A program made the translations under genes and the position numbers. From NCBI GenBank assembly GCA_028698975.1, contig JAQVVK010000029.1:1-16094 (forward strand): a stretch of 16,094 nucleotides of DNA, in the 5' to 3' direction. Of this stretch, positions 6,856-14,429 are shown piece by piece. The first letter of the stretch is position 1; the number at the start of each line of letters is the position of its first letter. Source of the stretch: Victivallaceae bacterium (lineage in GTDB: Bacteria; Verrucomicrobiota; Lentisphaeria; Victivallales; Victivallaceae). The notes under the pieces were generated by a model. It worked only from the letters and a program-made list of their open reading frames with translations. It was not told where the DNA came from and searched no databases.

Positions 6856-8127
6856 ATGGCTGCATTCGCACCCCCGCCGGGCACGGCGGATATTTTTCCG
6901 GATGAATCCGGACGCTGGCGGGCTCTTGAAAACGCCGCCGTCAAGGTCTTTTCGACCTACGGCTACGGAGAGTTGCGCACCCCGATATTTGAATACACCG
7001 AAGTTTTTCAAAAAGGATTGGGCGGCGAAACCGAAGTGGTTCAAAAGGAGATGTATACCTTTGAGGATCGCGGCGGACGCAGTCTGACTTTGCGGCCGGA
7101 GGGTACCGCCGGTGTAATGCGCGCCCTCTCCAACACCGATGTCATGAACGGCGTCGAGCAGCGCGTTTTCTACATCGGGCCGATGTTTCGCGGAGAACGC
7201 CCCGCCGCCGGTCGCCGCCGCCAGTTTCATCAGGTCGGGGTCGAAAATGTCGGTCGCGCAACTCCGCTGGCCGATGTCGAGTGTATCGCCATGCTGATGC
7301 GTTTCCTGCGCGAGGCCGGGATACCCGACGCCCGGCTGGTCATCAATACACGCGGCGTATCGGCCGACCGCCCCGCCGCCGCCAAATTGCTGCATGATTA
7401 TTTTGCTCCGCATATCGGAGAAATGTGCGAAGACTGCCGCGCCCGTCTGGAACGCAATGTCTGGCGCATACTTGACTGTAAACAGGAGCATTGCCGCGAA
7501 ATCGTGGCCGGAGTGCCCGATTATGTGGCGGCGTTCAGCCCGGAGTCGCGGGCGTGGTTCGACGAGGTGAAACAGGGGTTGACCGCGCTCGGCGTGCCGT
7601 TTACGGTCGATCCGCTTCTGGTGCGCGGGCTTGACTACTATGTGCATACGGTTTTTGAGGTGACCCATTCCGGATTGGGGGCGCAGACCGCCATCGCAGG
7701 GGGCGGGCGTTACGAGCTTTTTCTGCCCGGCCAGAATAAACCGGTGCCGGGGGTCGGCTTTGCCGCCGGCATGGAGCGGTTGCTTTTGGTGCAGGACGCG
7801 CTTGGCGTCAAGCCGGGCGAGAAGTCGGATGTGCCGGTCGCTCTGATCGGCCTCGGCGCGGCGGCCCGGATCGAAAATCTCAAACTCGCCGACGCGTTGC
7901 GCGACCGCGGCGTTTACGCGGTGACCGAGCTGGAGGAGCGTTCGTTCAAGGCGCAGCTTCGCAACGCCAACCGCCTGAGCGCGGATTATGCGGTAATACG
8001 AGGCGAAGCCGAGCTTGCCGCCGGCACCGCTGTGGTAAAACGAATGTCGGACGGGGAGCAGGAGCAAGTCCCTGCTGCCGGTCTCTTGGATAATTTGCTG
8101 CAAAAGAGGGGGAAATCAAATGCTTAA
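6856..8127 (+). CDS. hisS: Histidyl-tRNA synthetase
   Basis: This class II synthetase charges tRNA-His. The 423-residue product has the normal bacterial length. Motif 1 begins at PPGTADIFP (7-15). TLRPEGTAGVMRA (78-90) and motif 2, FRGERP followed by GRRRQFHQVGVE (111-130), build the ATP site. The histidine-specific signatures are LVRGLDYY (255-262) and AGGGRY (281-286). The C-terminal anticodon-binding domain covers about 325-423. Cys191, Cys194, Cys208 and Cys213 in the insertion are spaced like a metal site, as in some other bacterial HisRS. The ATG has only a weak purine-rich site upstream and lies just past the HU terminator, so its promoter must be close; none is obvious. The last 8 bp overlap adk. 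Confidence 0.97.
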   Translation: MAAFAPPPGTADIFPDESGRWRALENAAVKVFSTYGYGELRTPIFEYTEVFQKGLGGETEVVQKEMYTFEDRGGRSLTLRPEGTAGVMRALSNTDVMNGVEQRVFYIGPMFRGERPAAGRRRQFHQVGVENVGRATPLADVECIAMLMRFLREAGIPDARLVINTRGVSADRPAAAKLLHDYFAPHIGEMCEDCRARLERNVWRILDCKQEHCREIVAGVPDYVAAFSPESRAWFDEVKQGLTALGVPFTVDPLLVRGLDYYVHTVFEVTHSGLGAQTAIAGGGRYELFLPGQNKPVPGVGFAAGMERLLLVQDALGVKPGEKSDVPVALIGLGAAARIENLKLADALRDRGVYAVTELEERSFKAQLRNANRLSADYAVIRGEAELAAGTAVVKRMSDGEQEQVPAAGLLDNLLQKRGKSNA

Positions 8128-8770
8128 ACAAAAGAACCTGATCTTCATCGGCGCACCCGGAGCAGGCAAGGGCACCATTTCCGGTGTGTTGCTGGAAAAG
8201 TATCCGCTGGTTCACATTTCGACCGGCGACATCCTGCGCGACGAGATCAAGCGCGATACCGAGCTGGGCCGTCAGGCCGCCGGATTGATGAAAGATGGCA
8301 AACTGGTGCCCGACGAGGTGGTGGCCGGTATGGTTCGCGCCCGCCTTGCGCAAAAGGATTGCGACAACGGGTTCATCCTTGACGGATTCCCGCGCACGGT
8401 AAATCAGGCCGATCTCTTGGCCGCCGCGCTCAAAGACTTGGGACGGCCGCTCGACCGGGTGGTATATCTCAAGGTTGATGACGAGCTGTTGCTTCAGCGG
8501 CTCACCGCCCGTCAGGGGTGCCGCAAGTGCGGAGCGATTTACAACAAGCTCTTTATGCCATCCAAGAAGCCGGGCGTCTGTGACGCCTGCGGCGGAGAAC
8601 TTTTTCAGCGGCCCGACGACTCGCTGGAAACCGCCAAAAACCGGCTTGCCGTATTTTACAAACAGACCAGCCCGCTTATCGAATATTATGACCGGCAGGG
8701 CAAACTTCTGACCTTGACCGCGACCGATAAAGACGAGCTGGTCGCTTTGATAGAAAAGGAGTTGGCGTAA
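8120..8770 (+). CDS. adk: Adenylate kinase, zinc-LID type
   Basis: It catalyses ATP + AMP = 2 ADP and maintains the adenylate balance. The 216-residue product shows the P-loop GAPGAGKGT (11-19), AMP-binding residues in STGDILR (34-40), and FILDGFPRT (85-93). The long LID domain carries four cysteines, Cys134, Cys137, Cys154 and Cys157, in CRKC and CDAC, the structural zinc form common outside enterobacteria. GAGGGGG at 8106-8112 is a good ribosome site 7 nt before the ATG. The start overlaps the end of hisS by 8 bp and the stop is 2 bp from map, pointing to one transcript and coupled translation. Confidence 0.98.
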   Translation: MLKQKNLIFIGAPGAGKGTISGVLLEKYPLVHISTGDILRDEIKRDTELGRQAAGLMKDGKLVPDEVVAGMVRARLAQKDCDNGFILDGFPRTVNQADLLAAALKDLGRPLDRVVYLKVDDELLLQRLTARQGCRKCGAIYNKLFMPSKKPGVCDACGGELFQRPDDSLETAKNRLAVFYKQTSPLIEYYDRQGKLLTLTATDKDELVALIEKELA

Positions 8771-8772
8771 TT

Positions 8773-9546
8773 ATGCCACGTCAAGCGGTTATCATCCATA
8801 CCCCGGAGGAAATCGCCAGGATCCGGCGTGCCGCCGAGTTGACCTCGCTGGTGCGCAGTCAGGTGGCCGCCGCGGTGCGCCCCGGCATGACTACCTTCGA
8901 CCTCGATCAACTGGCCGGAGAATTTATTGCCGCCACCGGCGGCAAGAGTGCTTTTCTCGGCTATTGCGGCTACCCGGCCAACATCTGTATTTCGGTCAAC
9001 GACGAGGTGGTGCACGGTATTGGTTCGCCCCAAAAGGTGATCGGAGAGCACGACATTGTTTCGGTTGACGTAGGTGTCGCCATCGACGGCGGCGTGGGCG
9101 ATTGTGCGACCACGGTCTGCCTCGGCACGCCGACGCCGGATATAAAACGGCTGCTTGAGGGTACCGAGCGCGCGCTTGACGCCGGTATCGCCGCCGCCCG
9201 GCGCGGCAATCATATCTGCGACATCAGCCGCGCGGTGCAGGAGGTGGCTCATCGCTATCACCTCGGTGTGGTGCGCGAGCTGGTCGGCCACGGCTGCGGA
9301 GTAAAGATGCACGAGCCGCCCGAGGTGCCGAATTTCGTCGGCTGGGGCAAAGGGCCGTTGCTGGAGCCCGGCATGGTGATCTGCATCGAGCCGATGCTCA
9401 ATCTGGGCACGGCGGCGGTAAAAACCGACCATCATGATCATTGGACGGTGCGAACCGTCGATGGCAAGTATTCAGCTCATTTTGAAAATATGGTTTTGAT
9501 AACCGAAAACGAACCGGAGATACTGACGTGGCAAAAGACGATGTGA
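8773..9546 (+). CDS. map: Type I methionine aminopeptidase
   Basis: It removes the initiator methionine from new proteins. The 257-residue product has the pita-bread fold and all five metal ligands in order: Asp99 and Asp110 (in VSVDVG and GVGDCATT), His173 (GHGCG), Glu206 (IEPM) and Glu238 (FENM). His81 in VHGIGS matches the conserved substrate-site histidine. It lacks any N-terminal zinc-finger extension. A GGAG lies at the end of adk, and the 2-bp gap makes coupling likely. Its last 19 bp overlap infA in another frame. Confidence 0.98.
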   Translation: MPRQAVIIHTPEEIARIRRAAELTSLVRSQVAAAVRPGMTTFDLDQLAGEFIAATGGKSAFLGYCGYPANICISVNDEVVHGIGSPQKVIGEHDIVSVDVGVAIDGGVGDCATTVCLGTPTPDIKRLLEGTERALDAGIAAARRGNHICDISRAVQEVAHRYHLGVVRELVGHGCGVKMHEPPEVPNFVGWGKGPLLEPGMVICIEPMLNLGTAAVKTDHHDHWTVRTVDGKYSAHFENMVLITENEPEILTWQKTM

Positions 9547-9746
9547 TCAGAGTCGAGGGAACGGTGCGGGAGCTTCTCCCGAACACCATGTTCAAGGTGG
9601 AGATCCAGACCGGACACTCCGTGAACGCGCACATTTCCGGCAAGATGCGGATGAATTTCATTCGCATTCTGCCCGGTGACTCGGTGACGCTTGAGATGTC
9701 GCCGTACGATCTTACCAAAGGACGCATAGTGTTCCGCAAAAAGTAA
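9528..9746 (+). CDS. infA: Translation initiation factor IF-1
   Basis: This 72-residue S1/OB-fold protein binds the ribosomal A site during initiation together with IF-2 and IF-3. The family pattern is plain: MAKDDVIRVEGTV at the start, LPNTMFKVE (17-25), then GKMRMNFIRILPGDSV (38-53) and the ending SPYDLTKGRIVFRKK. The start codon is GTG at 9528, set by CGGAGA at 9515-9520 inside map, and the gene overlaps map by 19 bp. Standard length, no anomaly. No terminator follows; the next 50 bp are very AT-rich and lead to ackA. Confidence 0.98.
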   Translation: MAKDDVIRVEGTVRELLPNTMFKVEIQTGHSVNAHISGKMRMNFIRILPGDSVTLEMSPYDLTKGRIVFRKK

Positions 9747-9796
9747 GAGAATTTTAACTTTAATTATTTATTTTATAGGGAACGGAGATTTTTCTG
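9747..9796 (+). promoter_or_regulatory. AT-rich gap before ackA, likely holding a promoter
   Basis: These 50 bp are almost all A and T in a GC-rich region, with several possible -10 hexamers around 9765-9777, so a local ackA promoter is likely but cannot be placed. CGGAGA at 9783-9788 is the ackA ribosome site. The 10-mer TTTAACTTTA at 9753-9762 recurs at 11003-11012 before pta. Confidence 0.4.
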
Positions 9797-11002
9797 ATGA
9801 AGGTTCTGGTCATCAATGCCGGTTCAAGCTCGATGAAGTTCACGCTTTTTTCGATGCAGAACGAAGAAGTGCTCGCCAAGGGCGTGGTCGAACGGGTCGG
9901 CTCCGACAAGCCGAACATGGTTTATAAGCGCGCCGACGGCTTTGTCGCCGAGGGTGGCGTGCCGGTAAAAAACCATGTGGACGCCCTCAAGGAGATCGTC
10001 AAGAAATTGGTCGATCCCGAAGTCGGCGTGGTGAAAGACCTTTCCGAGATCGTAGCCTGCGGCCACCGCGTGCTTATGGGCGGCGACAAGATCACCACTC
10101 CGGTGCAGGTGACCGTCGAGGTCAAGAATGTCATCCGCGAATATTTCCCGCTTGGCCCGCTTCACAACCCGGCCAACCTTTCCGGCATCGAGGCCTGCGA
10201 AGCCGCCATGCCGGGGGTTCCCAATGTGGCGGTGTTTGACACCCAGTTTCACCAGACCATGCCGCCGGAAGCCTATCTGTACGCCATTCCCTACGAATAC
10301 TACGAAAAGTACGGTATCCGCAAATACGGTTTTCACGGCACCAGTCACCGCTTTGTGACCGGCGCGGTCGCCAAGTTCCTCAATCGCCGGCCCGACGAGA
10401 CCAGCATCATCACCTGCCACCTCGGCAACGGATGCAGCATCGCCGCCATTAAAAACGGCAAGGTGATCGATACCACCATGGGGCTTACTCCACTTGAGGG
10501 GCTGATGATGGGAACCCGCTCCGGCGACATCGATCCGGCCGCGGTGATCCGCATGATCGATCTCGGCAAGACCACGGCTGAAGTCGATACCATGCTCAAC
10601 AAGAAATCCGGACTTTACGGCGTTGGCGGCATCGGTTCGGGCGACATGCGCGACACGCTTGCCGCCGCCGACAGCGGCAATGCCCGCGCCGCGCTGGCGA
10701 TAAAGATGTTTGTACGCCGCGTCATCAAGTATGTCGGGGCCTATTATGTGCTCATGGGCGGAGCTGACGCGGTGGTGTTCACCGGTGGCGTCGGAGAGTA
10801 TTCCCAGCCGATCCGCCGCATGGTGATGGATGGTCTTGCCGTGCTCGGCACCAAGATCGACGAGGCCAAAAACAAGGAACTTTCAGGCAAGCCGGGAGTT
10901 CTTTCGACCGCCGACAGCAAACTTATGGCGATCGTTATGCCGACCAACGAGGAGCTGATGATCGCCCGCGACGTGGTGACCACGCTTCAGCTCAAGAAAT
11001 AA
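9797..11002 (+). CDS. ackA: Acetate kinase
   Basis: It transfers phosphate between acetyl phosphate and ADP, giving acetate and ATP in fermentation. The 401-residue product has all family motifs: VINAGSSSMKF (5-15), FDTQFHQTMP (147-156), YGFHGTSH (177-184), CHLGNGCSIAA (207-217), TRSGDIDP (240-247) and VFTGGVGEYS (327-336). Residues matching the Methanosarcina enzyme's active site are Asn7, Arg91, Asp148, His180, Arg241 and a Glu near 385 in PTNEEL. It is followed 24 bp later by pta, the enzyme that supplies acetyl phosphate, so the pair forms a functional unit in the order ackA-pta. Confidence 0.98.
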   Translation: MKVLVINAGSSSMKFTLFSMQNEEVLAKGVVERVGSDKPNMVYKRADGFVAEGGVPVKNHVDALKEIVKKLVDPEVGVVKDLSEIVACGHRVLMGGDKITTPVQVTVEVKNVIREYFPLGPLHNPANLSGIEACEAAMPGVPNVAVFDTQFHQTMPPEAYLYAIPYEYYEKYGIRKYGFHGTSHRFVTGAVAKFLNRRPDETSIITCHLGNGCSIAAIKNGKVIDTTMGLTPLEGLMMGTRSGDIDPAAVIRMIDLGKTTAEVDTMLNKKSGLYGVGGIGSGDMRDTLAAADSGNARAALAIKMFVRRVIKYVGAYYVLMGGADAVVFTGGVGEYSQPIRRMVMDGLAVLGTKIDEAKNKELSGKPGVLSTADSKLMAIVMPTNEELMIARDVVTTLQLKK

Positions 11003-11026
11003 TTTAACTTTACAAGGATTGATAAA

Positions 11027-12037
11027 ATGGCTGTCATCGACAAACTTTTCGACCGCGCCCGTCAGAACCCCAAAGTCATCGTATTGCCCGAGGGGCGTGA
11101 TCCGCGGGTGATCGTCGCGGCCAACAAGGCTGCCAAGCTCGGCATCGTCAAGAAACTTATCGTGCTCGGCAGCGAAGCCGAGTTGAGCGCGTCTTGCGCC
11201 GCCGCCGGAGTGACCGAGCGCAATTTCGAGGCGATCGATTATCTCGCCAGCCCGCTGTTTAAGGATTTCGCCGATGAATTCGTCGAAATGCGCAAAGCCA
11301 AGGGCATGACCCCGGAAAAGGCCGCCGCGACCATGAAGAGCCGCATTTACTTCGGCGCGATGATGTGCCGCCGCGGTCTGGCCGACGGTCTGGTGGCCGG
11401 CAGCATTGCTTCGACCGCCGACATGCTGCGCGCCGCGTTTCACTGCATCGGCGTGGCTCCCGGTATCAAGATCGCCAGCAGCTGCTTTGTGATGGATCTG
11501 GCGACGCCGACCGCTTCCGGCGACGATGTGCTGCTCTTTGCCGACTGCGGCGTGAACCCCAACCCCGACGCCGATCAGCTGGTCGACATTGCGGCCGCCA
11601 CGTCGGCGACCTATAAGGCGCTGCTGGGCAAAACGGCGCGGGTGGCGTTTCTGTCGTTCTCGACCAAGGGCAGTGCCGAAAACGAGATTCTTGAGAAGAT
11701 CACCGCCGCCGCGCAGAAGTTTGCCGACAAGGTCAAGGCCGAGGGTCTTGACGTGATTTCCGACGGCGAACTTCAGGCCGACGCCGCGCTGGTGCCGTCG
11801 GTGGCCAAGGCCAAGGCTCCGGGCAGTCCGGTGGCGGGTGCCGCCAATGTGCTGATCTTCCCGGACCTCAACGCCGGCAACATCTGCTACAAGCTCGTGC
11901 AGCGTCTGGCGCATGCCAACGCCTATGGCCCGGTGCTTCAGGGGCTTAAGAAGCCTTTGAACGACCTTTCCCGCGGCTGCAGTGCCGATGACATCGTCGG
12001 TCAGATCGCCATTTCGGTCTGTCAGGCGGCCAAATAA
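11027..12037 (+). CDS. pta: Phosphate acetyltransferase, short form
   Basis: It interconverts acetyl-CoA plus phosphate and acetyl phosphate plus CoA. The 336-residue product is the short single-domain form, without the N-terminal regulatory domains of E. coli Pta. Typical segments are VIVLPEGRDPRV (18-29), ADGLVAGSIASTADMLRA (117-134), SFSTKGSAENE (206-216) and DGELQADAALVP (237-248), then PGSPVAGAANVLIFPDLNAGN, which separates phosphotransacetylases from related phosphate butyryltransferases. AAGGA at 11014-11018 serves the ATG. Together with ackA it makes the acetate overflow and ATP-yielding branch. No convincing plus-strand terminator follows. Confidence 0.97.
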   Translation: MAVIDKLFDRARQNPKVIVLPEGRDPRVIVAANKAAKLGIVKKLIVLGSEAELSASCAAAGVTERNFEAIDYLASPLFKDFADEFVEMRKAKGMTPEKAAATMKSRIYFGAMMCRRGLADGLVAGSIASTADMLRAAFHCIGVAPGIKIASSCFVMDLATPTASGDDVLLFADCGVNPNPDADQLVDIAAATSATYKALLGKTARVAFLSFSTKGSAENEILEKITAAAQKFADKVKAEGLDVISDGELQADAALVPSVAKAKAPGSPVAGAANVLIFPDLNAGNICYKLVQRLAHANAYGPVLQGLKKPLNDLSRGCSADDIVGQIAISVCQAAK

Positions 12038-12062
12038 AAAGGCGCGGACATCGTTTTTTATT

Positions 12063-12106
12063 AAAAAAAGCCTCGAAATGGATTTGAAAAAACACAAATC
12101 GGGGCT
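12063..12106 (-). terminator. Hairpin with T-tract on the minus strand
   Basis: Two stem segments (12069-12075 with 12100-12106, one wobble; 12082-12086 with 12095-12099) surround an 8-nt loop and an asymmetric bulge. Read leftward, the hairpin is followed by seven T (12069 down to 12063), the form of a rho-independent terminator for minus-strand transcripts. Rightward it lacks a T-tract. No minus-strand gene ends here, so its role is uncertain. Confidence 0.45.
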
Positions 12107-12111
12107 ATCTT
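12084..12111 (+). promoter_or_regulatory. Candidate promoter of tRNA-Lys
   Basis: TTGAAA at 12084-12089 and TATCTT at 12106-12111 are 16 bp apart, with a start about 30 nt before the tRNA. It overlaps the hairpin at 12069-12106. Consensus match only. Confidence 0.4.
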
Positions 12112-12146
12112 AAAGAGCGTTGTCTTTTTACGAAGATTTTTCCGGT

Positions 12147-12222
12147 GGGCTGATAGCTCAGTCGGTAGAGCATCGCCCTTTTAAGGCGGTGGTCCCGGGT
12201 TCGAGTCCCGGTCAGCTCACCA
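12147..12222 (+). tRNA. tRNA-Lys (anticodon UUU)
   Basis: The 76-nt sequence folds into a full cloverleaf. The 7-bp acceptor stem has one G-T wobble (position 2 with 71), the D-arm GCTC/GAGC is intact, and the anticodon stem TCGCC/GGCGG holds the loop CTTTTAA with anticodon TTT. The 5-nt variable loop is followed by a T-arm CCGGG/CCCGG with TTCGAGT. Discriminator base A73 and an encoded CCA are present. The UUU anticodon reads AAA and AAG. rpmB follows 62 bp downstream. Confidence 0.98.
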
Positions 12223-12223
12223 T

Positions 12224-12252
12224 TTTACCGACTAAAAAATTTTTAACATAAT
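12224..12252 (+). promoter_or_regulatory. Candidate promoter of rpmB
   Basis: TTTACC at 12224-12229 and CATAAT at 12247-12252 are 17 bp apart in an AT-rich spacer after the tRNA. A small CCGGC/GTCGG hairpin follows at 12256-12270, between this site and the rpmB ribosome site. Readthrough from the tRNA is the alternative source of rpmB mRNA. Confidence 0.35.
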
Positions 12253-12284
12253 GAACCGGCCTTCGGTCGGGAAGCGAGGAAAAA

Positions 12285-12512
12285 ATGAGCAGAGTCTGCG
12301 CAATGTGCGGCAAAACCAAGGCCAATGGCGGCTGCATCACCCGTAAGGGTCTGGCCAAGAAGACCGGCGGTATCGGTATGCATGTGGTCAAGAACGTCAA
12401 ACGCACGTTTGAAGCCAATCTTCAGAATGTGCGTGTCAACGACAACGGCACGGTCAAGACGGTCAAGATGTGTGTTCGTTGCATCCGCACCGGCAATTTC
12501 GATAAAGCGTAA
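12285..12512 (+). CDS. rpmB: 50S ribosomal protein bL28, zinc-binding form
   Basis: This 75-residue protein is part of the large ribosomal subunit. It begins MSRVCAMCGK and contains HVVKNVKRTFEANLQNV (33-49), a typical L28 core. Cys5, Cys8, Cys63 and Cys66 form two CxxC pairs, so it is the zinc-ribbon (C+) form; many bacteria also carry or switch to a zinc-free paralogue under zinc limitation, none of which is visible here. GAGG at 12276-12279 precedes the ATG by 5 nt. The gene is closed by a strong terminator. Confidence 0.97.
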   Translation: MSRVCAMCGKTKANGGCITRKGLAKKTGGIGMHVVKNVKRTFEANLQNVRVNDNGTVKTVKMCVRCIRTGNFDKA

Positions 12513-12539
12513 GCGTTCAGTCGATCTTAACGATGCCGG

Positions 12540-12576
12540 GCGGACGGGTTTAGTACTCGTCCGCTTTTCGTTTTCT
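12540..12576 (+). terminator. Rho-independent terminator after rpmB
   Basis: A 7-bp GC-rich stem (12540-12546 with 12558-12564) with an 11-nt loop is followed by a T-rich run at 12565-12574. It separates rpmB from the symporter operon, whose AAGGAGG ribosome site begins at once at 12577. Confidence 0.88.
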
Positions 12577-12592
12577 AAGGAGGCGGCAATTC

Positions 12593-12766
12593 ATGTTGGG
12601 TTTGGGCGATCTCGCGGTGGCCTTGGCGGTGTGGAGCTGCATCGGCGTTACTCTCGTCGGTGTCGTCTACGGCGCGTTTAACTGGAACCGCGGTGACGAT
12701 GGCGATCAGATCGCCGCCGAAGCCCGGCTGCGCCGCCGCAATCGCCGCAACCGCCGCCGCCGTTGA
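12593..12766 (+). CDS. Small single-span membrane protein, symporter small accessory protein-like
   Basis: A 57-residue frame begins at ATG 12593 with a perfect AAGGAGG at 12577-12583, 9 nt upstream. Residues 7-29 form one hydrophobic span, followed by GAFNWNRGDDGD (27-38) and a strongly basic tail from residue 45 containing nine Arg in the last eleven positions. The opening MLGLGD, the single span and the VVYG..NWNRG ending of the span match what I remember of the 'symporter small accessory protein' family encoded just before sodium:solute symporters. It lies 12 bp upstream of such a symporter here, which supports that role: a probable small subunit helping assembly or stability. The long Arg-rich tail is unusual and should lie in the cytoplasm by the positive-inside rule. 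Confidence 0.82.
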   Translation: MLGLGDLAVALAVWSCIGVTLVGVVYGAFNWNRGDDGDQIAAEARLRRRNRRNRRRR

Positions 12767-12778
12767 CGGGAGTTTGAA

Positions 12779-14428
12779 ATGCACAGCTTTTTAACCGTCG
12801 CCGCCGGAGCCGACACCCTGATCCTCGGGGCGTTGATCGCCGTCTACATGCTTGGTATCGGTTATCTCGGTTACCGCGGATTTCGCAAGACCAACAGCAA
12901 CCGCGACTATCTTCTGGCCGGCCGCAAAGTCAATCCGTTTGTTATGGCCATGAGTTATGGCGCGGCGTTTATAAGCACTTCGGCACTGGTCGGGTTCGGC
13001 GGCATTGCCGGGGAATTCGGCATGGGGCTGATGTGGCTGGTCTTTATGAACATTGCCATCGGCATTGTTTTCGCCTTTATCTTCTTCGGCCGCCGCACCC
13101 GCCGCATCGGGAGGTCGCTTGATGCGCGCACATTTCCAGAATTCATGGGTCGCCGGTTTCAGTCGGACGGCATCAAACTGTTTCTCGCTCTGGTGATCTT
13201 CATTTTCATCCCGCTCTATTCCAGCGTGGTGCTGATCGGCGGAGCGCGCTTTCTGCAGGAGGTCATGGCGGTAGATTATCACTGGGCTTTGGGGATTTTC
13301 GCCGTGGTGGTGGCCTGTTATGTGGTGTTTGGCGGTTTGAAAGGTGTGATGTATGTCGATGCCCTGATGGGTACGGTCATGATCGTCGGCATGCTGCTTT
13401 TGCTGATAATGTGTTATCGTGCGCTGGGCGGGGTGGTCGAGGCGCATCAGGCGCTTACCGATATGGCTCCGCTGGCGGCGGAGCGGCTGCCCAAGGAATT
13501 CGCGCTCGGACATCGCGGCTGGACGGTGATGCCAGAATTTAATTCGATCTGGTGGTGGACGCTGGTTTCCAGCCTGATGCTCGGCGTCGGTATCGGAGCT
13601 TTGGCGCAGCCGCAGCTGGCGGTGCGGTTTATGACCGTCCGCAGTGACCGCGAGCTTAATCGCGCCGTGCTGATCGGCTCGGTGTTCATTTTGCTGACGG
13701 TCGGAGCCGCCTACATGGTGGGGGCGTTGTCAAACGTGTTTTTCTTTTACTCCGACAAAGGGATTGCCGACACGATCCACGGCAAATTGGCGATTGAGGC
13801 GGCCGGAGGAAATCCCGACCTGATTATTCCGCTCTTTATCCGGCAGGCCTTGCCGCAGGTGGTGTTGTATTTGTTTTCGCTTACGCTGCTGTCGGCGGCC
13901 ATGTCCACATTGAGTTCGCTTTTTCACGTCACCGGTTCGTCGATCGGTCACGATCTGGTGTCGGCGGTTTCACGCCGGGGCGAAAACGAGAGCGTACTGG
14001 TCACCCGGCTGGGGGTGGTCTTCGGCATTGTCATAAGCGTGGTGCTCGGGTTTGTGCTGCCGCCCGGCATCATCGCCCGCGGCACCGCGATATTTTTCGG
14101 AGTCTGCGCCGCGACGTTTTTACCGGCTTACGCCGCCGCGCTCTATTGGAAACGCGCCACCCGCATCGGGGTCTGGGCCAGTATGGCGGCCGGGCTGGGG
14201 AGCAGTTTGTTCGGATTGTTTTTCCTGCATGCCAAAGAGGCGGCCTCGCTCGGGGTGTGCGACTATCTTTTCGGGCGCGGCGTATTGTGCGATGTTTTCC
14301 CGTGGCCGTATGTCGATCCGTTTATTTATTCGCTGCCGCTTTCGCTGGCAGTGCTGGTCGTGGTGAGTTTTTTCACTGCGGTTCCCGATAAAAATCACAT
14401 CAAAAAATGTTTTGACCGAGGTGTATAA
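12779..14428 (+). CDS. Sodium:solute symporter (SSS family)
   Basis: This 549-residue inner-membrane protein should couple sodium entry to uptake of an organic solute. It has about 13 hydrophobic spans with an outward N-terminus. The first-span region GYRGFRKTNSNRDYLLAGR (31-49) leads into SYGAAFISTSALVGFGG (59-75), the usual unwound helix region. ALAQPQLAVRFMTVRS (274-289) resembles the PutP segment GQPHI..RFM. SAAMSTLSS (372-380) holds Ser/Thr residues that match the sodium site of PutP and vSGLT. The solute is not predictable; acetate or a sugar acid are only guesses from neighbours. GGGAG at 12768-12772 sets the start. It is 12 bp after the small accessory gene and 1 bp before ileS. Confidence 0.93.
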   Translation: MHSFLTVAAGADTLILGALIAVYMLGIGYLGYRGFRKTNSNRDYLLAGRKVNPFVMAMSYGAAFISTSALVGFGGIAGEFGMGLMWLVFMNIAIGIVFAFIFFGRRTRRIGRSLDARTFPEFMGRRFQSDGIKLFLALVIFIFIPLYSSVVLIGGARFLQEVMAVDYHWALGIFAVVVACYVVFGGLKGVMYVDALMGTVMIVGMLLLLIMCYRALGGVVEAHQALTDMAPLAAERLPKEFALGHRGWTVMPEFNSIWWWTLVSSLMLGVGIGALAQPQLAVRFMTVRSDRELNRAVLIGSVFILLTVGAAYMVGALSNVFFFYSDKGIADTIHGKLAIEAAGGNPDLIIPLFIRQALPQVVLYLFSLTLLSAAMSTLSSLFHVTGSSIGHDLVSAVSRRGENESVLVTRLGVVFGIVISVVLGFVLPPGIIARGTAIFFGVCAATFLPAYAAALYWKRATRIGVWASMAAGLGSSLFGLFFLHAKEAASLGVCDYLFGRGVLCDVFPWPYVDPFIYSLPLSLAVLVVVSFFTAVPDKNHIKKCFDRGV

Positions 14429-14429
14429 A

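Noticed and set aside
6784..8103. 439-codon open frame on the minus strand
   Set aside because: It is antisense to hisS, begins inside the HU terminator region when read backwards, and has no recognisable domain.
12038..12062. Possible plus-strand terminator directly after pta
   Set aside because: A T-run follows a GC-rich patch, but only a 3-bp stem can be drawn, too weak for an intrinsic terminator.
10883..12097. 404-codon open frame on the minus strand
   Set aside because: It is the antisense shadow of pta and the end of ackA, His- and Gly-rich in the manner of reversed GC-rich coding DNA.
12323..12681. 118-codon frame overlapping rpmB and the small symporter partner
   Set aside because: It crosses the rpmB terminator in a different frame from both supported genes and shows no domain.
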